A program made the position numbers and the translations under genes. Under the pieces are notes generated by a model. It worked only from the letters and a program-made list of their open reading frames with translations. It ran no database searches and was not told the DNA's origin. From Ramlibacter tataouinensis TTB310 (GTDB lineage: Bacteria; Pseudomonadota; Gammaproteobacteria; Burkholderiales; Burkholderiaceae_C): a stretch of 64,000 bases of DNA. The stretch lies in NCBI RefSeq assembly GCF_000215705.1, contig NC_015677.1:694001-758000 (forward strand). Reading direction: 5' to 3'. Below, piece after piece: positions 8,901 through 18,464 of the stretch (position 1 is the stretch's first letter; each line of letters begins with the position of its first letter).

Positions 8901-11747
8901 CAGCATCCCACCTCGCACACCGCCAAGGCGCTGCGCGAGTACGACGGCACGCTGGGGATGGCGTCGGAGCGCGTGCCTGACTTCCAGCGCCCCCGCCCCA
9001 ACCCTCCCGCAAAGGGGGCGGGGGCCATCCAGATCGTCAACGCGCGCGAGCACAACCTCAAGTCGATGTCGGTCGACATCCCGCACAACAAGTTCAGCGT
9101 GGTGACCGGCGTGTCGGGCTCGGGCAAGTCGACGCTGGCGTTCGACATCCTGTTCAACGAAGGGCAGCGCCGCTACCTGGAGTCGCTCAACGCCTACGCC
9201 CGCAGCATCGTGCAGCCGGCCGGCCGGCCCGAGGTGGACGCGGTGTACGGCATCCCGCCCACGGTGGCCATCGAGCAGCGCCTGTCGCGCGGCGGGCGCA
9301 AGTCCACCGTGGGCACCACCACCGAGGTCTGGCACTTCCTGCGCCTGCTGTACGTCAAGCTGGGCGTGCAGCACTGCGTGAAGGAGGGCGCCGAGGTGCG
9401 GCCGCAGACGCCCGACAGCATCGCGGCGCAGATCCTCAGGCGCTACCGCGGCCAGCACGTCGGCCTGCTGGCGCCGCTGGTCGTCAACCGCAAGGGCGTG
9501 TACACCGAGCTGGCCGACTGGGCGCGGCCGCGCGGCTACACCCACCTGCGGGTGGACGGCAACTTCCTGCCGACCACGGGGTTCCCGCGCATCGACCGCT
9601 TCAAGGAGCACACCATCGAGCTGCCGGTGTGCGACCTGGACGTCAGGCCCGAGAACGAGGCCCTGCTGCGCGAGAAGCTGGCCATCGCCCTGGAGCACGG
9701 CAAGGGCGTGCTGCACCTGCTGGCGCCGCTGGACCGGCTGCGCACGGCGTTCAGCCGGGGCGTGGCCACGCACAGCGACATCGGCACGGTGGAGGTGTTC
9801 TCCACCCGCCGCGCCTGCCCGGTGTGCAGCACCTCCTACCCCGAGCTGGATCCGCGCCTGTTCTCCTACAACAGCAAGCACGGCTGGTGCCCCGAGTGCG
9901 TGGGCACCGGCGTCAAGCTCACCCGCGAGCAGCGCAAGGCATTCGACGACACGGTTGCCGCCGACGACACCAAGGGCCGCGAGCAGACCTTCGCCGAACC
10001 CGAGGTGGAGGACGTGACCGACGAGGCCTGCCCGGCGTGCCGTGGCGCCCGGCTCAACGGGCAGGCGCGCGCGGTCCGCTTCGACGGCGTGGGCATCGAC
10101 GAGATCGCCGCGCTGTCGGTGACCGACGTGCGCCGCTGGATCGAAAAGCTGCAGGCGCAGGGCGGCCTGAGCGCGCGCGAGCAGGGCATCGCGCGCGACC
10201 TGATCCCCGAGATCAGGAGCCGGCTGGAGTTCCTGGAGGAGGTGGGCCTGGGCTACCTGACGCTGGACCGCGGCGCGCCCACGCTGTCGGGCGGCGAGGC
10301 CCAGCGCATCCGGCTGGCGGCGCAACTGGGCTCCAACCTGCAGGGCGTGTGCTACGTTCTGGACGAGCCGACCATCGGCCTGCATGCGCGCGACAACCAG
10401 ATCCTGCTGAACGCGCTGCACAAGCTGGGCGGCAAGGGCAACACCCTGGTGGTGGTGGAGCACGACGAGGACACCATCCGCCGGGCCGACCACATCATCG
10501 ACATCGGCCCCAGCGCCGGCAAGCGCGGCGGCCGCGTGATCGCGCAGGGCACGGCGGCGCAGGTCACGGCGAACCCGGAGTCGCTCACGGGCCGCTACCT
10601 GCTGCATGCGATGAAGCATCCCCTGCGGCCGCGGCGGGAGGTGACGGCGGTCGAGGCCGACACCACCTTCCTCCAGCTGCGCGGCGCTCGCCTGCACAAC
10701 CTGCAGGACGTGGACGTCGATGTCCCGCTGCGCCGCCTGGTCGTCGTCACCGGCGTGTCCGGTTCCGGCAAGTCCACCCTGGCGCGCGACGTGCTGCTGC
10801 ACAACGTGCAGCTGGCCGTGCAGCAGCGCGCCACCAAGGCCGGGCGCGACGCCGACGACAGGGGCAAGCGGCCCGCCTGGGCCGGCTGCGCCTCGCTGGA
10901 CGGCTACCAGGCCGTCGACCGCGTGCTGGAGGTCGACCAGACGCCCATCGGCAAGACGCCCCGCTCCTGCCCGGCCACCTACATCGGCTTCTGGGACACC
11001 ATCCGCCGGCTGTTCGCCGACACGCTGGAGGCCAAGGCGCGCGGCTACGGGCCGGGCCGGTTCTCGTTCAACACCGGAGCATCAGGAGGAGCCTCCGGCT
11101 CGGGCCGCTGCCCGACCTGCGAAGGCCAGGGCGTTCGCACCATCGCGATGAGCTTCCTGCCCGACGTGAAGGTGCCCTGCGAGTCCTGCCACGGCGCGCG
11201 CTTCAACCCGGAGACGCTGGCGGTCACCTGGCGCGGCAAGAGCATAGGCGACGTGCTGCAGATGGAGGTGGACGAGGCGGTCGGGTTCTTCGCCTCCATG
11301 CCCAGCATCAGCCACCCGCTGCAGCTGCTCAAGGACGTGGGCCTGGGCTACCTGACGCTGGGCCAGCCCTCGCCCACGCTGTCGGGCGGCGAGGCGCAGC
11401 GGATCAAGCTGGTGACCGAGCTGTCCAAGGTGCGCGACGACATCACGCGCCGCGGGCAGAAGCCCCCGCACACGCTGTACGTGCTGGACGAGCCCACGGT
11501 CGGCCTGCACATGGCCGACGTGGAAAAGCTGATCCGCGTGCTGCACCGCCTGGTCGACGGCAGCCACAGCGTGGTGGTGATCGAGCACGACCTCGACGTC
11601 ATCGCCGAGGCCGACTGGGTGGTGGACCTGGGGCCGGAAGGCGGGACCGCCGGCGGGCGCATCGTGGCGGCCGCCCCGCCCGAGGAGGTGGTGCGTCTGG
11701 CCACCCATACCGGCCGCGTGCTCGGGCCCGTGCTCGCGCGCAGCTAG
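6000..11747 (+). CDS. Tandem (double-length) UvrA-like excinuclease ATPase, four ABC modules
   Basis: Encodes 1915 residues, about twice the ~940-980 of canonical UvrA, the damage-recognition ATPase of nucleotide excision repair. Four Walker A motifs of the form G(P/V)SGSGKS are seen at about residues 33, 664, 1037 and 1584. There are four ABC signatures of type TLSGGE(V/S/A)QR and zinc-module cysteine sets such as [11 protein letters not shown]...CPDCDGKRY and CPTCEGQG...CESCHGARF. Each half therefore has the full UvrA domain order, a covalent version of the UvrA dimer. The halves join at about 985-1008 in a Pro/Gly-rich linker encoded by a perfect 11-bp palindrome. Such fused proteins are known in betaproteobacteria. 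A normal uvrA probably exists elsewhere, so the symbol is withheld. Confidence 0.93.
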   Translation: MTQGLIRIRGARQHNLKNLDLDLRTGELTVVTGPSGSGKSSLVFDTLYAEGQRRYVETFSAYARQFLDRMDKPAVDRVEGVPPAIAIDQTNPVRSSRSTVGTMTELNDHLKLLFARAAELFDRRTARRVRHDTPETIYAQLMERTREGDPRLVVTFPVELPASTTPEEVEQWLAASGFTRVQAEREVATVTGPRKVLDVVADRFRIQGVDKARAIEAIEVALKRGAGRMAVYADASEDGHEVWKFSTGLHCPDSDIRYADPIPSMFSFNSAVGACEACRGFGRVIGVDWGLVIPNDKLTLRAGAVKTIQTPAWSEAQDDLMRHAEAAGIPRDTPWYKLTPEHQAWVINGTPTYKEGNWNKQWYGMKRFFQYLESKAYKMHIRVLLSKYRSYTPCETCGGARLKPESLLWRLGSKEDADAVLEPARRFMPVGVEWTRGQLEALPGLSLHDLMMLPIDRLQKFFARLQPHAGDHAGEGETQALKLLYEEITTRLRYLVDVGIGYLTLDRQSRTLSGGEVQRINLTTALGTSLVNTLFVLDEPSIGLHPRDIHRITEAMKRLRDAGNTLVVVEHDPAVMLAADRMIDMGPAPGERGGQIVFDGSTDALRHADTLTGQYLGGRKQVGMGFKRAVTDATPRLVLEGASEHNLKNVSVEFPLQRLVVVTGVSGSGKSSLVQDILAPALLRHFGRATETPGHHERLLGADHLGDVVFVDQSPIGKTARSNPVSYVGAWDCIREIFATAPLARQRGYTGSKFSFNSGDGRCPTCGGSGFEHVEMQFLSDVYLRCPDCDGKRYRPEILEIAIERQAVGAVHPRAMNVADVLELTVSEAAALFANDRDVIRALQPIVDVGLEYVKLGQPVPTLSGGESQRLKLAGFLAEAAGRRSSQALATRGTLFLFDEPTTGLHFDDIAKLMRALRKLLDAGHSLVVIEHNLDVIRAADWLVDLGPEGGDSGGLLVAEGSPEEVRQHPTSHTAKALREYDGTLGMASERVPDFQRPRPNPPAKGAGAIQIVNAREHNLKSMSVDIPHNKFSVVTGVSGSGKSTLAFDILFNEGQRRYLESLNAYARSIVQPAGRPEVDAVYGIPPTVAIEQRLSRGGRKSTVGTTTEVWHFLRLLYVKLGVQHCVKEGAEVRPQTPDSIAAQILRRYRGQHVGLLAPLVVNRKGVYTELADWARPRGYTHLRVDGNFLPTTGFPRIDRFKEHTIELPVCDLDVRPENEALLREKLAIALEHGKGVLHLLAPLDRLRTAFSRGVATHSDIGTVEVFSTRRACPVCSTSYPELDPRLFSYNSKHGWCPECVGTGVKLTREQRKAFDDTVAADDTKGREQTFAEPEVEDVTDEACPACRGARLNGQARAVRFDGVGIDEIAALSVTDVRRWIEKLQAQGGLSAREQGIARDLIPEIRSRLEFLEEVGLGYLTLDRGAPTLSGGEAQRIRLAAQLGSNLQGVCYVLDEPTIGLHARDNQILLNALHKLGGKGNTLVVVEHDEDTIRRADHIIDIGPSAGKRGGRVIAQGTAAQVTANPESLTGRYLLHAMKHPLRPRREVTAVEADTTFLQLRGARLHNLQDVDVDVPLRRLVVVTGVSGSGKSTLARDVLLHNVQLAVQQRATKAGRDADDRGKRPAWAGCASLDGYQAVDRVLEVDQTPIGKTPRSCPATYIGFWDTIRRLFADTLEAKARGYGPGRFSFNTGASGGASGSGRCPTCEGQGVRTIAMSFLPDVKVPCESCHGARFNPETLAVTWRGKSIGDVLQMEVDEAVGFFASMPSISHPLQLLKDVGLGYLTLGQPSPTLSGGEAQRIKLVTELSKVRDDITRRGQKPPHTLYVLDEPTVGLHMADVEKLIRVLHRLVDGSHSVVVIEHDLDVIAEADWVVDLGPEGGTAGGRIVAAAPPEEVVRLATHTGRVLGPVLARS
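8989..9025. repeat. REP-like palindrome inside the UvrA fusion junction
   Basis: GCCCCCGCCCC (8989-8999) and its exact reverse complement GGGGCGGGGGC (9015-9025) lie in frame within the coding sequence. They encode the linker [13 protein letters not shown] between the two UvrA halves. A G/C-rich palindrome of this style is typical of intergenic repeats, not of a domain interior. Confidence 0.6.
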
Positions 11748-11773
11748 GAGGCTGAGCCCGGCTCGAAGCCGCG

Positions 11774-11804
11774 CCGCGCAGGCGGCCAGCCCGGCCCTGC
11801 GCGG
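11774..11804 (+). terminator. Hairpin downstream of tandem uvrA, possible terminator
   Basis: CCGCGCAGG (11774-11782) pairs with CCTGCGCGG (11796-11804), and the sequence continues GGTTACTTTTG. The U-tract is interrupted and displaced by five bases, so termination efficiency is doubtful. Confidence 0.45.
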
Positions 11805-11910
11805 GGTTACTTTTGTCGCGGCTGTTTACGCCTGCGGCAGCGCCTGAGTGACGACACTGTGCGGGCGATTGGCAGGGGACGGCCTTGCTGCGCACAGGGA
11901 GTACAGGGCG

Positions 11911-14385
11911 ATGCAGCGACGGACCTTTCACAAGGGCGCGGTCACCACGGCCGTGCTGGGCTTGTTTGCCCTGGTGGGCTGTGGCGGAGGCGGCGGGGGC
12001 AGCAGCACCTCGGCGGGCGCGGCGCCGGGGCCGGGCACCGGGCCGGTGGCTTCGCCCACGCCCGGCACGCCCGCACCGCCGCCGCTGCCGGCCAACCTGG
12101 CCACCATGGGCACCAATTTCGCAGGCATGGAATGGGCGGCCGGCCGGCTGCGGGTGAGCCCGGAGATCCTTCCCAACGAGCACTTCAGCGTGCCGCGGGC
12201 GGCCGACGTGACCTACATGGCCACCCAGGGCTTCGGCCGCAACCGGCTACCCATCCAATGGGAGCTGCTGCAGCCCATGCTCAGCGACACCCCGGCGAAC
12301 GCGCAGGCGCGCGCCCTGATCGGCGAGCCGGGTGCTTTCAATGCAGCCTACGCCGGCTATATCACGGCGGTGTTCGACGCGCACGCGGCCGTGGGCGCGC
12401 GCTGCATCCTGGACCTGCACAACTACTGCCGCTACCGCGACTTCCGCTTCCAGCCGGACGGCTCGGTGATCGGGCTGGCGGCCGGCGGGCCGCCCCTGGG
12501 CCACGCCTACACCACCGACCCATCCCAGGTGTGGACGCGCATTTGCGCCACGGCGCCGGGCGCTTCCATCACGACGGCGGCCCTGGCCGACTTCTGGTCG
12601 CGTGCCGCCGCGCTGTGGAAGGACCATCCCGGCTTCGGCGGCTACGGCCTGATGAACGAGCCGCACGACATGCCCCGGCCGGGCGAGACCGTGGAGTCCA
12701 CCTCGGGCGAGGACCTGATGATCTGGCCGGCCTTCGCCCGCGCCGCCATCGCCGCGATCCGGGCGGTGGACCCCAGCGGCCCCATCTATGTGTCCGGCAA
12801 CGCCTGGGGCGGCGCGATGAGCATAGGGCCGCAGTTCAACCCGGCCTGGCCGCTGGCCGGCGACAACCTGGTCTACGAGGTCCATGCCTATCTGGATGCC
12901 TGGAACAGCGGCACCGGCTTCGACTGGGACGTCGAGCTGCGCGAGAAGGACTACGTGGCGGGCGTCGGCCCTGGCCGCATGACGCTGGACACCGGCGTCG
13001 ACCGCATGCGCATCGCCACCGACTGGGCGCGCGCCAACGGCCAGCGCATCGCGCTGACCGAGGCCGGCATGCCCATCGACGACCCGCGCTGGGAGGAGGC
13101 TTTCCGCCGCATGGTGGAACACACCCGGGACAACGGCGTCGAGATGCAAAGCTGGATGGGCGGCAGCCACTGGCAGGTGCGCAACTTCCCCATCCACCAC
13201 ACCCCCGGCTGGCACCAGAACCGCACGCTGGAGCCGCAGGTGGCCGGGCCGATGAAGGCGGCCGACGGCATCGCCCTGGCGGCGGTGTTCGACGACGGCC
13301 CGGGCAGCCCGCAGGGCGGCGGCGCCGTCACCATCACGGTCTACGTGCGCGGCCACCTGGAGCGGCCCCTGACCCTGACCGTGGCCTCGGATAACGGCGG
13401 CGCGTTCAGCAAGACCACCCTGGTGATCCCGGCCGGCGCCAACGGCCAGGACAGCTATAGCTTCACGCCGGGGCCGGACCGGGTGACCACGCTGAGCTAC
13501 GCCAGTGACGGCTCGCTGGGCGGCCAGGTACCGCCGCCGCGCAAGGTGTACTCGCTGGCCGACCCGGTGGCCCATGCCGCCGTCGACCTGGCCACCGCGG
13601 CCATGGCCCTGATCGCGCGCTATGGCGCGGGCAAGTGGGACATGGCGGACGGCCACACCGACTTCGTCCAGGGCTGGCCGGCCGGCGAGGGTGAGGCCGT
13701 GCGCGCGGTGGCGGACTCCGGCTTCGCCTCCAGCCCGGGCAACGCCATGGAGATGCTGAACTGGTTCAACCAGGACGGCCCGAACATGGGCGCGCTGCAG
13801 CCGCCGGTGATGCGCGGCACCGCGGGCCGCCGCCACACCGACCACACGGCACCCGGCAGCACCGGCCTGTGGTGCAAGAAGGCGGTGCCCGAGCCGAGCA
13901 AGCCGAACCCGCGCAACCGCGCGCCCTACGACCTGCAGGACCCGCACTTCGTCGTCGCCGCCGTCCGGCTGCCTGGCGCCAACAGCGGCGTGGTGTTCCA
14001 GGCCTCCATGGCCGAGAACGCCTGGTACTCGGAACTGGCGGTGCGCAACGGCCAGCCGCAGGCGCGCTGGCGCGACCGCAACGGGCAGGTGGTGGAACTG
14101 ACGGCCGCGGCCGCCCTGGCACCCGAGGCGCCGGCGGTGCTGTCGCTGGTGGCGGCGCCCGGCTCGCAGCAGCTGCGCGTCAACGGCAGCCCGGCGGGCA
14201 GCGCCGGTGCGAGCCTCGCGTCCTGCCCGTTCGGCCAGATGCTGATCGGCTTCGGCTTCCTGCAGGGGCGGGCGGTGCCCGGCTTCGGCGGCCACGTGTA
14301 CGGCGTGATCGCCGGCCGCGGCAGCCCGAGCGCGGCCGAGCTGGCGGTGCTCGAGCAGTACGCGGCGTCGCTGGGCGGCGCCTGA
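11911..14385 (+). CDS. GH5-like glycoside hydrolase, Tat-type lipoprotein
   Basis: An 824-residue exported enzyme. The N-terminus MQRRTFHKG resembles a twin-arginine signal and runs into LVGCGGGGGG, a lipobox followed by a Gly/Ser/Pro linker, so it is probably a lipoprotein. The catalytic part (about 60-450) begins TNFAGMEWAAGRL and contains LDLHNYCRYR. GLMNEPHDMP has the acid/base Glu (E250), and ALTEAGMPIDDPRW has the presumed nucleophile (E384), the clan A pattern of cellulase-like GH5 enzymes. After it come a beta-rich segment (about 465-550) and a C-terminal concanavalin-like region (about 690-824). The start with the twin arginines was preferred over the upstream GTG/ATG codons. Substrate, probably a beta-glucan or mannan, is inferred from family only. 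Confidence 0.85.
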   Translation: MQRRTFHKGAVTTAVLGLFALVGCGGGGGGSSTSAGAAPGPGTGPVASPTPGTPAPPPLPANLATMGTNFAGMEWAAGRLRVSPEILPNEHFSVPRAADVTYMATQGFGRNRLPIQWELLQPMLSDTPANAQARALIGEPGAFNAAYAGYITAVFDAHAAVGARCILDLHNYCRYRDFRFQPDGSVIGLAAGGPPLGHAYTTDPSQVWTRICATAPGASITTAALADFWSRAAALWKDHPGFGGYGLMNEPHDMPRPGETVESTSGEDLMIWPAFARAAIAAIRAVDPSGPIYVSGNAWGGAMSIGPQFNPAWPLAGDNLVYEVHAYLDAWNSGTGFDWDVELREKDYVAGVGPGRMTLDTGVDRMRIATDWARANGQRIALTEAGMPIDDPRWEEAFRRMVEHTRDNGVEMQSWMGGSHWQVRNFPIHHTPGWHQNRTLEPQVAGPMKAADGIALAAVFDDGPGSPQGGGAVTITVYVRGHLERPLTLTVASDNGGAFSKTTLVIPAGANGQDSYSFTPGPDRVTTLSYASDGSLGGQVPPPRKVYSLADPVAHAAVDLATAAMALIARYGAGKWDMADGHTDFVQGWPAGEGEAVRAVADSGFASSPGNAMEMLNWFNQDGPNMGALQPPVMRGTAGRRHTDHTAPGSTGLWCKKAVPEPSKPNPRNRAPYDLQDPHFVVAAVRLPGANSGVVFQASMAENAWYSELAVRNGQPQARWRDRNGQVVELTAAAALAPEAPAVLSLVAAPGSQQLRVNGSPAGSAGASLASCPFGQMLIGFGFLQGRAVPGFGGHVYGVIAGRGSPSAAELAVLEQYAASLGGA

Positions 14386-14395
14386 GCCTGTTTCT

Positions 14396-14432
14396 CCCTC
14401 TCCCTCCGGGAGAGGGCTGGGGTGAGGGTGAC
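14396..14432. repeat. REP-like palindrome, copy 2
   Basis: CCCTCTCCC (14396-14404), loop TCC, GGGAGAGGG (14408-14416), then CTGGGGTGAGGG. Identical arms to the copy at 278-298 and the same right flank as the copy at 32794. It lies between the GH5-like gene and the MFS gene and may act as a weak transcription stop. Confidence 0.8.
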
Positions 14433-14507
14433 CCCCGGGCCGCGGCCTGTCGATTCCCGCGTGCCTGCTTCGTCGTGCAGGTATCCACGCCTGGAGGCGC
14501 TTCATCC

Positions 14508-15758
14508 ATGAACACCCGCACCGCCGCGCACGCTTTCCCTTCCCCCGACAGCAACTGGCCGCTGGTGGCTGCCGGCGCCTTGATGGGCTGCGTGGCCATC
14601 GGCGTCGTGTTCTCGCTGGCGGTGTTGCTCGAGCCCATGGGCGCGGCCAGCGGCTGGTCGCGCGCGGGCATCTCCGGCGCGATGACCCTGGCCTTCCTGA
14701 GCATGGGCGTCGCCGGCTTCGGCTGGGGCACGCTGAGCGACCGCTATGGCCCGCGCGTGGTGGTGCTGGCCGGCTCGGTGCTGCTGGGCCTGGCCAGCGT
14801 GGGAGCCAGCCGCGCGGCCAGCCTGCTGGAGTTCCAGCTGTTCTACGGCGTGCTGATGGGCGCCGCCGCGGGCAGCTTCTTCGCACCGGTGATCGCGGCC
14901 ACGGCGGCCTCGTTCGAGCGGCACCGCAGCCTGGCCGTGTCCCTGGTGTCCGCCGGCATGGGCATGGGGCCCATGACCATCTCGCCGCTGGTCGGCTGGC
15001 TGGTCACGCAGCATGACTGGCGCACCACCCTGCTGATCGTCGGCATCCTCGCCTGGGCGCTCACGCTGCCCGCCGTGTGGTTCGTGCGGTCCGCGCCCGC
15101 CGCGGCCCAGGCCGGTGCAGGCGAGGGCGGCGGGGCGCCGCCGATGACGGCCCGGCAGGCGCTGCGCTCGAAAGCCTTCATCGTGCTGGCCGCCACCTTC
15201 TTCGCCTGCTGCGCGGCGCACTCCGGGCCGATCTTCCACACCGTCAGCTACGCCATCGGCTGCGGGCTGTCGACCGTGGCGGCCGTGACCATCTACAGCA
15301 TGGAGGGCGCGGCCGGCCTGGGCGGGCGCCTGCTGTTCGGCCTATTGGCGGACCGGCTGGGCGCCAAGCCGGTGCTGGTGGCCGGGTTGCTGGTCCAGGC
15401 GTTCGCCGCCGCGGCCTACCTGCTGGTGAACCAGCTGGGCGGCTTCTATGCCGTGGCCCTCGTGTTCGGCATGGCCTATGGCGGCACCATGCCGCTCTAC
15501 GCCACGCTGGCGCGGGAAGCCTTCGGGCCCCGCATCCTCGGTACCATGCTGGGCGCGGCCACCCTGCTGTCCAGCCTGGGCATGGCCACGGGTCCCCTGC
15601 TGGGCGGCTGGTTGTACGACCGCTTCGGCAGCTACGCCTGGCTGTACCTCGGTTCCCTGGCCGTCGGCCTGGGCGCGGCCGCCATCGCGCTGATGTTCCC
15701 GGCGTCACGGCCGCCCACGGGCACCTTGGCGACACCGGCCCGGTGTTTCCCCGGTTGA
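14508..15758 (+). CDS. MFS transporter (oxalate/formate-antiporter-like or monocarboxylate type)
   Basis: A 416-residue, 12-helix permease. The N-terminal SNWPLVAAGALMGCVAIGVVFSLAVLLEP and GWSRAGISGAMTLAF match the MFS subgroup related to OxlT and monocarboxylate carriers. The loop 2-3 motif reads GTLSDRYGPRVVV and loop 8-9 reads GLLADRLGAKPVL. CTGGAGG lies ahead of the chosen ATG. The downstream gene, 60 bp away on the same strand, encodes a Bug-type binding protein; Bug proteins normally serve TctAB-type transporters, so the pairing is suggestive but mechanistically unclear. Substrate is probably an organic anion (inference). Confidence 0.88.
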   Translation: MNTRTAAHAFPSPDSNWPLVAAGALMGCVAIGVVFSLAVLLEPMGAASGWSRAGISGAMTLAFLSMGVAGFGWGTLSDRYGPRVVVLAGSVLLGLASVGASRAASLLEFQLFYGVLMGAAAGSFFAPVIAATAASFERHRSLAVSLVSAGMGMGPMTISPLVGWLVTQHDWRTTLLIVGILAWALTLPAVWFVRSAPAAAQAGAGEGGGAPPMTARQALRSKAFIVLAATFFACCAAHSGPIFHTVSYAIGCGLSTVAAVTIYSMEGAAGLGGRLLFGLLADRLGAKPVLVAGLLVQAFAAAAYLLVNQLGGFYAVALVFGMAYGGTMPLYATLAREAFGPRILGTMLGAATLLSSLGMATGPLLGGWLYDRFGSYAWLYLGSLAVGLGAAAIALMFPASRPPTGTLATPARCFPG

Positions 15759-15818
15759 AGCCCCACGCGCGCCGGGGTTCCAATGGCGGGCTTGCAGAGA
15801 TCCACAGGAGAACCATCC

Positions 15819-16793
15819 ATGCGCCGCCGCCAACTCGTCCAATTCGCCGCCGCTGCCGCGGCCAGCCCGGCCCTGTCCAGCTTCGCCCAGTCCGGCGCGG
15901 CGGGCTTTCCCAACAAGCCCATCCGGCTGCTGATCGCCTTCCCGGCCGGCGGGCCCACCGACATCACCATGCGCCAGCTGGCCGACAACGCCGGCAAGGT
16001 CCTGGGCCAGCCCGTGGTGGTGGAGAACAAGCCCGGCGCCGGCGGCACGCTGCCGGCCCAGCAGCTGCAGACCTCGGCGCCGGACGGCTACACGCTGGCG
16101 CAGATCCCGCTGGGCGTGTTCCGCCTGCCCTACACCACCAAGATCAACTGGGACCCGGTCAAGGACATCGCCTACGTCATCAACGTCACCGGCTACGCCT
16201 TCGGCATCATCGTGCCCAGCGACAGCCCGATCAAGACATGGGCCGACTTCGTGGCCTATGCCAAGGCCAACCCCGGCAAGCTCAGCTACGGTTCCACCGG
16301 CACGCTGACCAGCCCGCACCTGACCACCGAGCTGATCGCGCAGCAGCTGGGCATCCAGCTGAACCACGTCCCGTTCAAGGGCAGCGCCGAGCTGGCCACG
16401 GCCATCAGCGGCGGCCACATCATGGCCGCGGCCGACTCCACCGGCTTCGCGCCGCTGGTGCAGGCCGGCAAGGTGCGCGTGCTCAACACCTGGGGCGACA
16501 AGCGCCTGGAAAAATTCCCCGACGCGCCCACGCTCAAGGAGCTGGGCCTGAACATCGTGCAGAACTCGCCCTTCGGCATCGGCGCGCCGCGCGGCACGCC
16601 GCCGGACGTGGTGGCCAGGCTGCACGATGCCTTCAAGAAGGCGATGGAAGAGCCCAGCTATGTGCAGGCGCTGGCCAAGTACGACATGGTGCCCATGTAC
16701 ATGAGCTCATCGGCCTACGGCAAGTTCGCGCAGGACACCTTCAACACCGAGAAGGCGCTCGTCGAGAAACTCGGCCTGTCCAAGCCGAGCTGA
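15819..16793 (+). CDS. Bug/TctC-family tripartite tricarboxylate transporter binding protein
   Basis: A 324-residue periplasmic protein. The signal peptide MRRRQLVQF...SSFAQS is cut near residue 24. It is followed by the Bug hallmarks FPNKPIRLLIAFPAGGPTDI, VVVENKPGAGGTLPAQ, LSYGSTGTLTSPHLTTELIA and VPFKGSAELATAISGGHI. These proteins capture carboxylates or related small molecules. No TctA or TctB membrane gene is found in the window, so it is an orphan like most Bug proteins in this lineage. CAGGAG precedes the ATG at 15819. It forms a likely transcription unit with the MFS gene upstream. Confidence 0.92.
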   Translation: MRRRQLVQFAAAAAASPALSSFAQSGAAGFPNKPIRLLIAFPAGGPTDITMRQLADNAGKVLGQPVVVENKPGAGGTLPAQQLQTSAPDGYTLAQIPLGVFRLPYTTKINWDPVKDIAYVINVTGYAFGIIVPSDSPIKTWADFVAYAKANPGKLSYGSTGTLTSPHLTTELIAQQLGIQLNHVPFKGSAELATAISGGHIMAAADSTGFAPLVQAGKVRVLNTWGDKRLEKFPDAPTLKELGLNIVQNSPFGIGAPRGTPPDVVARLHDAFKKAMEEPSYVQALAKYDMVPMYMSSSAYGKFAQDTFNTEKALVEKLGLSKPS

Positions 16794-16870
16794 GTCTTTC
16801 CCAAAGTCAGCGGCTGCGCGCAGGCGGCGTCTGACGCCTGGCGCGCCGCCGTTGCGGCAAGATCCGGGCC

Positions 16871-17647
16871 ATGAGCCCCCGTGCCGCCGCCCACAAGCCG
16901 CTGGTCTGGCTGCCCGCCTGCCATCGCCACCTGGACCTGCATGACCCGGGCGGCTACACGGTGCTGGCGGACCGCTACGCCGCCGCGGTCTGCGAGCTGG
17001 GGCTGCAGCCGGTGCTGTTCCCCATGGCCGGCGCCGAGGATGTGCCCCATCTCCTGCCACTGGTCGATGGCGTGCTGCTGACCGGCTCGCCGTCCAACGT
17101 GGAGGCCACGCACTACAGCAGCGCGGCGCTGCCCACCGACCTGCTCGACCCGCGGCGCGATGCGCTGACCATGGCCCTGGTGCGGGCGGCGCTGGCGGGC
17201 GGCACGCCGCTGTTCGGCGTCTGCCGCGGGCTGCAGGAGATGAACGTGGCGCTGGGCGGCAGCCTGTACCAGCAGGTGCATGCGGAGCAGGGGCTGCTGG
17301 ACCACCGCGAGCCCGAGACCGAGGACCTGGAGGCGCAGTTCGCGGTGCGCCACGAGGTCCGCCTGGCGCCGGGCAGCGCCTTCGCCGAGTGGGCCGGCGG
17401 CACGACCGCGCAGGTCAATTCGCTGCACGGCCAGGGCATCAGGCGCCTGGGCCGCGGCCTGGTGGCCGAAGCCTTCGCGCCCGACGGCCTGGTCGAGGGC
17501 GTGCGGGTGGAGGACGCGCAGGCGTTCGCCTATGGCGTGCAGTGGCACCCGGAATGGACGCACGCCAGCAACCCTTTCTACGCCCGCACCTTCGACGCGT
17601 TCGCCCAGGCCTGCCGCGCGCACCGCGAGCGCCGTGCCGAGGCTTGA
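16871..17647 (+). CDS. Peptidase C26 / gamma-glutamyl-GABA hydrolase-like protein, copy 1
   Basis: A 258-residue class I glutamine-amidotransferase-fold hydrolase, as in PuuD, which removes the gamma-glutamyl group from gamma-glutamyl-GABA. The nucleophile elbow FGVCRGLQEMNVALGGSLYQ holds the catalytic Cys (C118), and GVQWHPEW supplies the His-Glu pair (H226, E228). LLTGSPSNVEATHY matches the family's substrate-side loop. It lies 77 bp after the Bug gene and 1 bp before a second copy, so it probably shares that transcript. The ending RERRAEA is normal. The true substrate is unknown; no polyamine genes are nearby. Confidence 0.9.
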   Translation: MSPRAAAHKPLVWLPACHRHLDLHDPGGYTVLADRYAAAVCELGLQPVLFPMAGAEDVPHLLPLVDGVLLTGSPSNVEATHYSSAALPTDLLDPRRDALTMALVRAALAGGTPLFGVCRGLQEMNVALGGSLYQQVHAEQGLLDHREPETEDLEAQFAVRHEVRLAPGSAFAEWAGGTTAQVNSLHGQGIRRLGRGLVAEAFAPDGLVEGVRVEDAQAFAYGVQWHPEWTHASNPFYARTFDAFAQACRAHRERRAEA

Positions 17648-17648
17648 C

Positions 17649-18464
17649 ATGGACACGCCGCCGCCCGACCGCGTCCCCTGCGTCTGGGTCATCGCCAGCC
17701 ACCGCGAGCTGGGCAACGAGCACGGCCATCCGCAGCGCTACACCGTGATGGACGAGGTCGGCACGCGCACCCTGGTCAACCTGGGCCTGCAGCCGGTGTG
17801 CTACCCGCGGGTGCCGCCCGGTCGCATCCCCACGCTGCTGGGCATGGTGGACGGCGTGCTGCTGGGTGGCTCGGCCACCAACGTGCATCCGCGCTACTTC
17901 GGCGAGGAGCCGCTGTTCGGCCCGCTGGCCTACGACGAGGCGCGCGACAGCGTCTCGCTGCCGCTGGTGCGGCTGGCCATCGAGGCCGGCGTGCCGCTGA
18001 TCGGCTTCTGCCGCGGCTGCCATGAGGTCAACGTCTCCCTGGGCGGCAGCCTGCACCAGTCGCTGCAGGCGCTGGACGGCCCGGTGGTGCACTGGGAGGA
18101 CCCCGCGGAATCGCTGGACCAGCAGTACCGCGAGCGGCACGAGGTGGCCTGCGTGCCGGGCGGCGAGCTCGAGCGCCTGTCCGGATGCAGCCGCTTCCCG
18201 GTCAGCTCCCTGCATTCGCAGGGCGTGCGCCGGCTGGGCAACGGGCTGGTGGCGGAGGCCTGCGCGGAGGATGGCCTGGTCGAGGCCTTCCGCTGGCACG
18301 ACGCCAGCCGCTTCGCCTGGGGCTTCCAGTTCCACCCCGAATGGGGGCACCAGGCCCACCCGCGCTACGCGCGCATCATGGGCGCCTTCGTCGACGCCTG
18401 CTGGCGCCGCCTGTACGGCCGCCACGAGCAGGAGGGCTGCGCGCCGGGCGTGGCCGCGGGCTAG
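17649..18464 (+). CDS. Peptidase C26 / gamma-glutamyl-GABA hydrolase-like protein, copy 2
   Basis: A 271-residue paralogue of the preceding gene, in tandem. It keeps the catalytic set: GFCRGCHEVNVSLGGSLHQ (C121) and GFQFHPEW (H229, E231). The shared plan includes LLGGSATNVHPRYF against LLTGSPSNVEATHY and SLHSQGVRRLGNGLVAEA against SLHGQGIRRLGRGLVAEA. This shows duplication followed by wide divergence, most of it in the N-terminal half. It begins 1 bp after the copy 1 stop. Its TAG overlaps the stop of the convergent HAD gene within a shared CTAG. The two copies may act on different gamma-glutamyl compounds or as a heterodimer (inference). Confidence 0.9.
   Translation: MDTPPPDRVPCVWVIASHRELGNEHGHPQRYTVMDEVGTRTLVNLGLQPVCYPRVPPGRIPTLLGMVDGVLLGGSATNVHPRYFGEEPLFGPLAYDEARDSVSLPLVRLAIEAGVPLIGFCRGCHEVNVSLGGSLHQSLQALDGPVVHWEDPAESLDQQYRERHEVACVPGGELERLSGCSRFPVSSLHSQGVRRLGNGLVAEACAEDGLVEAFRWHDASRFAWGFQFHPEWGHQAHPRYARIMGAFVDACWRRLYGRHEQEGCAPGVAAG

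Noticed and set aside
5490..10802. 1770-codon open frame on the minus strand opposite the tandem UvrA gene
   Set aside because: Translation is His/Gln/Arg/Val-rich with no domain; it mirrors the GC-rich codon pattern of the real plus-strand gene, whose motifs are unambiguous.
12247..14886. 879-codon minus-strand frame opposite the GH5-like gene
   Set aside because: Low-complexity Arg/Ala/His composition and no conserved motif; an antisense shadow that also crosses an intergenic region and the start of the MFS gene.
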